Positions 57,149-64,000 of a stretch of DNA of 64,000 nucleotides are shown piece after piece. The notes below the pieces were generated by a model. The model saw only the letters and a program-made list of their open reading frames with translations, was not told the DNA's origin and searched no databases. The stretch comes from Laguncularia racemosa (taxonomy: Eukaryota; Streptophyta; Magnoliopsida; Myrtales; Combretaceae). Positions within the stretch are counted from its first letter, which is position 1; every line of letters starts with the position of its first letter. The DNA is taken from contig JBBMOL010000374.1 of the NCBI GenBank assembly GCA_037954665.1, positions 124,001-188,000 of the forward strand. Reading direction: 5' to 3'. Made by a program: the position numbers and the translations under genes.

Positions 57149-58357
57149 CTCAAAAGTATGATACATGATCCTTTGCCCATATATTTCGTATTTTACCATC
57201 TCTACGGCTTTACTTTTGATTTAATTTTATCAAGAGGTATTGATCTCTTCTTATCTCTCCTTTCCTTTTCTTATTTTTATTCTTCTTTTCCATTTTTGTT
57301 TATGTCACTAGCTAGACTAAGACTTCACCAAGTCAATAAATCCTTTCATTTTCCTCCTCCTCCTCCTCCTCCTCTACTAGCTTTCCCTCCCTAATTTTCA
57401 TTCTTCACTTCATAACAACGACAAGTTATGATGGGCTATAACAGACAATCAACAAATGAGGGAAAAAAAAAAGCCAAACAACAGTCGTGGTGATTAAAGG
57501 AATACGCTATTTTTTTCTTCGTCTAATTTCAGCTGCCAATTTTTAGTAAAACAATACTAGCTATTCTTAAAACACTCACAAAAAAATAAATAAGTAAAAC
57601 TTCAATACTTTTCTAAACACAACTCAAATACATTCAAACTTAATCTATTCTCATCATATCTTCAATAACCAAAAAATCATATCTTTTATTTACTTTTATC
57701 TGAAATTAAATTCATACCTTCTATAAAAGCATACACCTACTTCTCTTTTCCACATTGAATACAATAGCGACAGAAACAATGATAAACTCTTGCAGAGTAA
57801 CAAGCACTCACCAATTCCCTTAAAGGATGACAGTGCCGCCTCCGGATTGCGACTACTCACTTCTTACCAACAACTACTCATTCTAGAAGCGTCGTCTACC
57901 CCTCTTTTAGCTCTTATCAATTGTGACACTGACATAGTCGATTGCCTTTTGTCTTCTAGAATCCCTATTACTATAGCTATAGAAGAAAAGAAGGATTGTC
58001 ATTTCCACCTCCTTATCACAAGAGCAATGCTGCAAACTTTTGTCATCATCGGGCTTTAATAATGTTTGTATTTTTCATTCTTTTTTTTTCTTTTAGTCAC
58101 CCCTCAAATATATAGAGTGACGTTGATAATTAGTTACAACTATAAGATTCCCCATCATTTTTTATATAATAGAAAAGTAACATGTAATTACAAACATGTC
58201 CTATACGAATAAAAGAAAACAATAGAAGTTCTTATTTGCATAAGTTTAGAGCGACTTAGGCCAAGTGGCCGTCAAAAGGAATGGGCTCATTAATATCAAG
58301 GCCAAAGCCTAGCCTTGCCAATTAATCTTCTCAACCACATTAAAATTAGCTTGTTGT
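56202..58357. other. Unassigned AT-rich sequence with microsatellites
   Basis: About 2.2 kb with no recognised gene or element. Contains (ATT)n and (TCC)n tracts. Open frames here are either produced by the tracts (poly-Ile) or short and featureless. Confidence 0.4.
57110..57147. repeat. (ATT)n microsatellite
   Basis: About 12-13 uninterrupted TTA/ATT units. A second tract, (TCC)n, lies at 57352-57373. Confidence 0.95.
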
Positions 58358-59752
58358 TGATATTGATTTATCCTTTTATCCTAATACGCACCTATTGATT
58401 TTATAGTATAGTAGATAACAATATCGAGTATTGATCCCATATAGACTATAAATACTAGTATTAACCTTTTCTCCTATTATTTAATTATCAAATTCAAGTG
58501 AAAAAATTAGCAAAATAACAATCTATAAAAGTGTACCTTGATATTGAATCTCCCTATACTTAGTAATGCAATTAATTAATTATTATTCAAATCCATTATT
58601 GTATTCTTGGATAGTGAAAATTCCTAATTTAAATTAATAACTCTCTTGAGTCTACTAATTCCTAACTTTAAGTTGATTAATTGGAATCTCTTCTTAATTA
58701 AAACCCCTAAAATTGCATTATCTTCGATTTATGAATTCCACTATTAGGTTTGGTCATAATCTAGAAAATTTACGTTGTCCTATCTTTAGGATTGCATGTA
58801 ACTTCTTCTAATTATGCTATATCTATTCAAACACAGAATCTCTCAATCACCATGTATGAAATCAAACTCTAAAGTAATACATTGGTAATATTAATTTGAA
58901 AACAGTCAAGCATGCATAATTAGATTAGAAGAATGCCTATAATTTCATGAAATAAGCAATTATCAATCACACTTTCGTTTTAGAGTTCATCACACTCAAG
59001 TATAAAAGGAAAATTATGCTAGTATCATATTCAAATTAAAAGTAAAAGTATAAAAATAGTGCATAAAGAAAAGTATAAAAAATCCAATAACAATAGTAAA
59101 ATTCTGACTCTACATTAATTTTAATACTAAAACTCTACATCTCTTGCTTGGACTTTGTACTCCTTTTATAATGATCAAATATCTCCCAACTAGGAAAGTT
59201 ATAGTTTCCTGGAATGTAAATTAAGTCTTCATAAACTAGGAAACTTAACTTCAACAAGTAGGAAATTGCATTTTCAATGTTGTTTATAAACTGGGAAAGT
59301 AATCTTCAACAACCGTGATTTGCATCATGGCCTTAGCATGGTTGTGTGAATGCCCACGTAACTTTTAGTAAGGAATTTTCTCAAAAAAAAATTACAAATT
59401 AGTTTCGAAGGGACTTTGACACAAACGTGCCCATGCTTGTGTACTTCTATGCAGCTTTTGGCATGGTCATACATCAAGCTTTTTAACTTGTCTTTCTCTA
59501 TAAGCTTGACACGGCTCCTAACATGGTTATGTTGGTAACCATGTCACCCATTTCACTTTCACAACTCAATCATTTTAATTTGGATTTGAGTGAAACTTGC
59601 ATAATTTTTCTCCTTTTCATCTGAAGTTGCTTTTAAAGACCTAGAAATCAAAATATAAATTGATTAAGTATAATATCTATTCAAATGCACTTATAAATTA
59701 GACGAGACCAAGTAAAAATTAATTAATTATAAGTGTTTTTCAACACTTTTCA
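58358..59752 (-). repeat. Athila-type LTR (same family as 25418-26853, inverted)
   Basis: The minus strand starts TGAAAAGTGTTG and ends CAATATCA, 1395 bp, with sequence order matching 25418-26853 throughout. Minus-strand TATAAAAGG lies at 59162-59170; CATGGCCTTAG-type motifs are upstream at 59320-59550. It abuts chromovirus F, but its U5 block is of Athila type, so it is probably a solo LTR rather than F's own. Flanks GTTGT and ACTGT match only partly, so no clear TSD. Confidence 0.65.
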
Positions 59753-59879
59753 ACTGTCCAAACCCTTCTCTTGTCTACATGTCTTGCACACAACTACTCT
59801 TAGTTCTATCCTCAAACTTATTTACATGCCCTAATTTTTCCCTTGACCACACATCATCTTCATTGCCTTCAAAAGCCTT

Positions 59880-60057
59880 TTCGCAAGGGTAAATTATGAA
59901 ATCTCAAAGATAAGTCATTATGAAATTCCCTTGTAGCTTCACGTTTAAGTTGATTCTTTCACTTCACTAACACCATAGTTTTGATTATAGGTCCCCATTT
60001 CACCATTTTTGGGTTCAATATAGCTTCAAGCTCTAAAGCAATCATGGATTCAGACAT
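59880..60057 (-). pseudogene. Chromodomain of element F
   Basis: The minus strand reads a chromovirus chromodomain: LEAILNPKMVKWG, MVLVK, stop, KNQLKREATREF, LSLRFHNL. The stop (TGA at 59961-59959) replaces the Trp of the usual VKWK. Chromodomains guide integration toward particular chromatin. This identifies F as a chromovirus. Confidence 0.72.
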
Positions 60058-61400
60058 TGGAAGTTAAGCGGATGGTCGATCTTTACTAGGTATTTAACGC
60101 TTTAACTAGGAGACAAGGAATGTGGGGTTTATGGAAGATCCTGATGGTAAGTCCAATTTATAGGAAACCTCTCTTATCTTATCTTGTACCTTGAAAGGAC
60201 CATAGTATTTTAGAGATAACTTATTTATCTTGCTATGTTTGAGACTATGTTGTTTATAAGGTTGTAATTTCACCAACAATAGATCCCCAATTTGAAAAGA
60301 CTAATCCCTCTTATATGCTATTTACTCCATTCTTCCCTGAGCTCTCCTCTAGCGAAACTTCAACACTCTAATAGCCTCTTGTCAATCCTTTAACATACAA
60401 TCAATAGTCTCATTATGAGAATCACCTGGTTTATAATGTAAGTGTATCGGAGGTGGGTAACCATAAAGTATTTGAAAAGGTGTGATGTGAGCCCTAGAAT
60501 GATAGTTGGCATTATACCACCATTGTGCAAGTGCTAGATATTCACTCCATAGTCTAGGATTTCCTCTTGTTATATAGAGAAGATATGTTTCCAAACACTT
60601 GTTAACCACCTCTAATTGCCAATCTACCTATGGATGGTATGCTATCAACAGCATCAACTCGACTCCTCATAATTGGAAAAATTCACTCCTAAAGTGGCTA
60701 ATTAAATAATGGGCCCTATTACTCACAATAGTATTAGGTAACCCATGCAATTTATAGACATTCTCCATATAGACATATGCAACCTATTGGGTAGTATATA
60801 GGTGAGTTAAGCTTATTAAGTGCCCATACTTGCTCAACTGATAAACCACAACCATAATCACATCCTTTCCATGGGATTTTGGATGCCCTTTAATGAAATC
60901 CATTGTAATGTCAATCCAATGACCATAAGGTATTAGAAGTGGTTTTAAGAGGCTAAGAGTGGCCATGTTTTCAAATTTGTGCTGTTGGTAAAATTCACAT
61001 TCTCTTACATATTGATGAACCTCTTGCTCTATGCTTGGCTAATAGAAAATAAAATGTTACCTTTTGTAGGTGGCTTAGGAGTTAGAATGTGCTAAACCCC
61101 CCTCCATCATGGTAGAGTGATATCATTCTCTTCTTTCTTAGTTTATGTTTAGGACTTACTACCAACTTACTCTTTCTCCTCAACAACCCTTGCTTAAAGC
61201 TATAATGTTTTACTTGCTCAATAGCCTTCAATTTTGAAATTAAGCCTTGGTAATAGGCTTTATTGGACAAGCTATCATTAATCTCCTCAATTACATTAGG
61301 TGCTATTGTGGTAGTACAAGTTAGAGCTCTTAAATATACTGCCTCAACTCTCGACAATGCATCATTTAATTAGTTAGTTTACTTACTTTTATACTAAATT
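60058..61400 (-). pseudogene. Integrase remnant of chromovirus F
   Basis: Broken into pieces: 61357-61082 (linker and zinc-module region), 60966-60784 with GHWIDITMDFIKGHPKS (first catalytic Asp) and VVVYQLSKYGH (Asp of VVVDRLSK changed to Tyr), and 60640-60382 with the HPQ-like, Glu-bearing EVVNKCLETYL and YHSRAHITPFQILYGYPPP. Stops and shifts separate them. Confidence 0.78.
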
Positions 61401-61455
61401 TCATAATCTAAGCCTAAAACTTTTGTCAACCATTTTTGTTGACATGGTGGAGTAA

Positions 61456-61761
61456 CTATAGCAAAAATTTTAAACTTAGATAATCATTTCTAATCACATA
61501 ATGCCTTCGTACAAGGTAATGTCTTGACTCATCCATCGCGTGTACCAAGGCTAACATCTTTTTCTCATAAATCAATAGCCCTTTTTGCTTAGGACCTAGT
61601 GTTTTGCTTAGGTAAGCTATTAGATGTTTGTCTTGCATGAGCACCACCTTAATTCCTTCATCACTTACATTTGTCTCAATAAAAATGGACTTGGTGTAAT
61701 CAAGTAGTTTCAACACCAAGGCCTTAGTCAAGGCTCTTTTTACTTTCTCAAATGATTCCAT
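61456..61761 (-). pseudogene. RNase H remnant of chromovirus F
   Basis: 101 codons with FEKVKRALTKALVLKLLDY, IETNVSDEGIKVVLMQ (first catalytic Asp changed to Asn), LIAYLSKTLGPKQ, YEKKMLALVHAM and HYLVRRHYVIRND. It would degrade RNA in the RNA-DNA hybrid. Confidence 0.8.
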
Positions 61762-61892
61762 CTAAATTTTTTCTGTTTTTTTAGTAGTTAGGTTAAGAGT
61801 TTAATAAGAGCACCATAGTCTTGGATGAAGTGGAAATAGTACCCTACTAATCTTAAAACCCCCCTTAGTTGCTTGATCATGCTAGGTCTTAG

Positions 61893-62400
61893 CTAATTAG
61901 AAATGGCTTCTATCTTCCTTGGGTCTATTGTAACCTTTAGCTTGGATATGATGTATCCTGAATACTTAATATATGGCACATTAAACACACATTTACTCAT
62001 TTTCAAATAAAAAGTCTCTTTTCTCAACACATCTAAGACCACCCTAAGGTGGCAATTATATCGAACATTGGTTTCGCCAACAAGCATAACCACAAACTCA
62101 TAATGGCCTCCATGTGTCATGAACACTATTTTGTAAATGTCCTTAAGATCCATACGAATTTGGTGGTATCCTAACCTTAAATTTAGCTTGCTAAACCAAC
62201 TTGCTCTATGTAACTCATCAAAAAGATCTTCAATGAAGAGTATAGGATATTGATCCTTGATGGTGAGCTTATTTAGCTTACGATAATCCACACACATTCT
62301 CCATTTATTATCTTTTTTTTTTTTAACTAAAACCACTGGACAAGAGTATGGGCTATAACTGGGTCTAATCATACCTTGTCTTAGCATCTCTTACACCATT
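61893..62400 (-). pseudogene. RT remnant of chromovirus F, catalytic box deleted
   Basis: Opens with GMIRPSYSPYSCPVVLVKKK, WRMCVDYRKLN and LGYHQIRM, then after GGHYEFVVM jumps to HLRVVLDVLRKETFYL. The intervening segment that should hold the MPFGL block and the F/Y-x-DD catalytic box is missing, about 40 residues. KCVFNVPYIKYSGYIIS follows. The deletion keeps the frame. Confidence 0.82.
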
Positions 62401-62599
62401 TCCTCTAACACATTTTTTCTTTTAGACTAAAGAATGTCTTTAAGGCTATCAATTAAATGGTTATGCATTTTCATGGAGTTGGATCTTGTGGTCATGACTT
62501 CTATTTTGTGGAAATGAATGTGATTCTTCAAATAAATCAATATATTCCTCAATCAATTTTATTAATTAAGGTTAAACCTTCTACTCATTACTAAGCTTA

Positions 62600-63314
62600 G
62601 AACTAGCATTATAGACATGAACCAATAAACATTGAAATTGGAAATTAGGATTACCTTTAGTAAGTAATTTGGTAATGGGCCTGCTATCCATAGCCTTCAC
62701 TTACTCACGACCACCTTGTAGTTGGTGTCTTATGCCACCTAGCTTAAAATCCATAGTAAGTAGTTAGAAATTCCAAATAATGTTTCCCAATTCCGCTAAC
62801 CACACCCCAATACCACATCATAATCCTTTCATGGTAAAATATGAACTTTAGCTAAGAAAATATACACCTATACCTTAAATTAAAATTTATAAAATTTGCC
62901 TCAAGTTTCCAAAGGCAAACCATTTACTAAAGCCACCTTGATCAAAGGTACCACCTCAACTTGACATCTTATTCCCTCGTCCATATGTTTAACTAAGAAA
63001 TTAAGAGAACTCTCACTATCCACCAATATTTCTAACTTTTACCCTTTATGGTAACCTTGTAATTTTGTTGTGCCTAACTCCTTACTCTTCCTTATAGCAT
63101 AGAGTAATATTTTCAAAAGTTCTTCCTCTAATGTTGCTTCCCCAACATTTTGCTCAACTTCCTCTTCACCTTCCAATACCAACATTCTTAATCCTTTCTG
63201 TTTACACCTATGCCTTAGGCCAAAAAGGCTCATCACACCAAAAGCACTATCACTTCCCTCATTTTTCTTCTAATTTCTCTAGTGTCATTTGGTGTGGCAT
63301 TTGTGGATTGGTGG
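62600..63314 (-). pseudogene. gag C-terminus and protease remnant of F
   Basis: A zinc knuckle C-x2-C (CFWCDEPF) and, after a frameshift, HRCKQKGLRML are encoded at about 63260-63170, followed by an acidic linker. The protease is seen near 63030-62930 as ILVDSESSLNFLVK, where the usual Asp-Ser-Gly reads Asp-Ser-Glu. The rest of gag is cut off by the LTR at 63315. Confidence 0.7.
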
Positions 63315-64000
63315 TGATGTGAACCCCACAAACTTATGATGAAACCCGACAATCTAAATTCGATAATCCCTACAACCTACTGATCTATTAAGAACGATGG
63401 AAACCATAACCCGTTGTCTATAGATGAGACGAGAACCTTAGTATAAGTGTTAATGCCACAATCGATTGATAAGTTTGGGTGAACACTACAGATTGAAAAT
63501 CCGATAGGTTCGATAGTTCTTTAAAGAACCAAAAGAGAAATTCTTTCTCTAATTTGTGAATAAAATTTCTTGATTTTTTTTTTACAATGAGTATACGACG
63601 ACTATTTATAGTTCCCCAAAAATGAGTAAACAAAACAACACAAAAAACCTAACTTGAGTAAAGGAAAAAAAATTTACGCTGGTGGCCTAAAAATTACGAA
63701 GATAATGGCTTTGGAAAGTAACCAAGCTGGCTTTCCTTAGACATACGCCGACCACTTAGGTTGGTGGCCTACTTTTCCATGTTGGCCATTTAGGCCAGCG
63801 GCTTACATTGCTAAGGTCGGTAGCCTTCATTGGTCTTGAAGTTGTTGGCCTTAAATCTCTTCCTTGACTTCCACGTTCGTGCTCCACACTTCAAATAAGG
63901 TCGTACTCCTTGGTCTAATCCTCTTAGCTTGATTTTCATTAGGTGGTATTTGGATTCCTTTATGGTCTATTAAAGGTCAATTTTTGTGAGTTTGTGGAAG
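63315..64000 (-). repeat. Partial LTR related to element E, truncated by window end
   Basis: Starts TGATGTGAACCCC and follows E's LTR block by block (CAACCTACTG / GATGGAAACC, CCCGTTGTCTATA, GAACCTTAGTATAA, TTGATAAGT), but is clearly diverged. Minus-strand TATAAATAG lies at 63602-63610; GGTGGCC / GGCCAGCGGC motifs lie at 63670-63850 upstream of it in element orientation. Only part of the LTR is in the window. Confidence 0.75.

Noticed and set aside
56990..57394. 134-codon plus-strand frame with a poly-Ile stretch
   Set aside because: The frame exists only because it runs through the (ATT)n and (TCC)n microsatellites; no domain is visible.
57790..58059. 89-codon plus-strand frame
   Set aside because: No recognised motif, no promoter context and no neighbouring gene; treated as chance.
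58358..59752. LTR as the 3' LTR of chromovirus F
   Set aside because: It adjoins F in the right orientation, but its U5 block and family match the Athila-type LTR at 25418-26853, so a separate insertion is favoured.
1..64000. Host protein-coding genes
   Set aside because: Every frame with recognisable motifs belongs to a retrotransposon; remaining frames are short and featureless.

Overview
The window is plant nuclear DNA, almost certainly from a flowering plant, and it reads as repeat-rich heterochromatin. Nearly all of it is nested LTR retrotransposons of the Ty3/gypsy superfamily (Athila/Tat, Ogre-like Tat, chromovirus and CRM-like types), plus one Ty1/copia (SIRE-like) fragment. No host gene, rRNA or genuine tRNA gene was recognised. 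Element boundaries rest on TG...CA termini, 5-bp target-site duplications (TSDs), primer-binding sites (PBS), polypurine tracts (PPT) and protein motifs, all read by eye.

Layout. 448-19827 (minus) is a non-autonomous Athila-like element 'A' (TSD AACCT) that keeps gag and protease but lacks RT, RNase H and integrase. A fuller Athila-like element 'B' (835-10633, minus, TSD GGCAT) sits inside one of A's LTRs and carries a 1404-codon protease-RT-RNaseH-integrase frame. 20.37-23.45 kb is the 5' half of a SIRE-like copia element (minus). 23.46-26.85 kb is the 3' end of a plus-strand Athila-type element. A decayed minus-strand gypsy element 'D' (26.85-48.97 kb) is cut into three pieces by an Ogre-type solo LTR (29041-31098) and by a 16-kb plus-strand Ogre-like element 'C' (32661-48777, TSD TAGTG). 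C itself hosts an Athila-type solo LTR (44016-45488, TSD CTATC). An LTR-like sequence 'G' (48.97-56.20 kb) is split by element 'E' (49865-55132, minus, TSD TACCT), an internally deleted gypsy element. 56.2-58.36 kb is unassigned AT-rich DNA with microsatellites. 58358-59752 is a minus-strand Athila-type LTR. 59.75-63.31 kb is a decayed chromovirus 'F', cut at 63315 by an LTR related to E's that runs off the window.

How the parts relate. Within each element the frames form the usual gag-protease-RT-RNaseH-integrase series; only B's pol frame is long and uninterrupted. The nesting gives a relative chronology: A before B; D before the Ogre solo LTR and C; C before its solo LTR; G before E; F before the terminal LTR.

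The observations most worth checking are: (1) a tRNA-like RNA polymerase III A-box/B-box module in the U3 of all three Ogre-type LTRs; (2) reading frames in C and E that stay in frame for 1.5-3.2 kb and are broken almost only by TAG; (3) GC-rich palindromic CACGGCCGTG or GGCCGGC arrays upstream of the TATA box in several unrelated LTR families, with a TATA-plus-array cassette inside A; (4) a conserved splice donor in the Ogre-type LTR; and (5) conserved non-coding hairpins and a second PPT-like block in the Athila elements. A patch at about 10.3-14.3 kb looks like poor consensus sequence.
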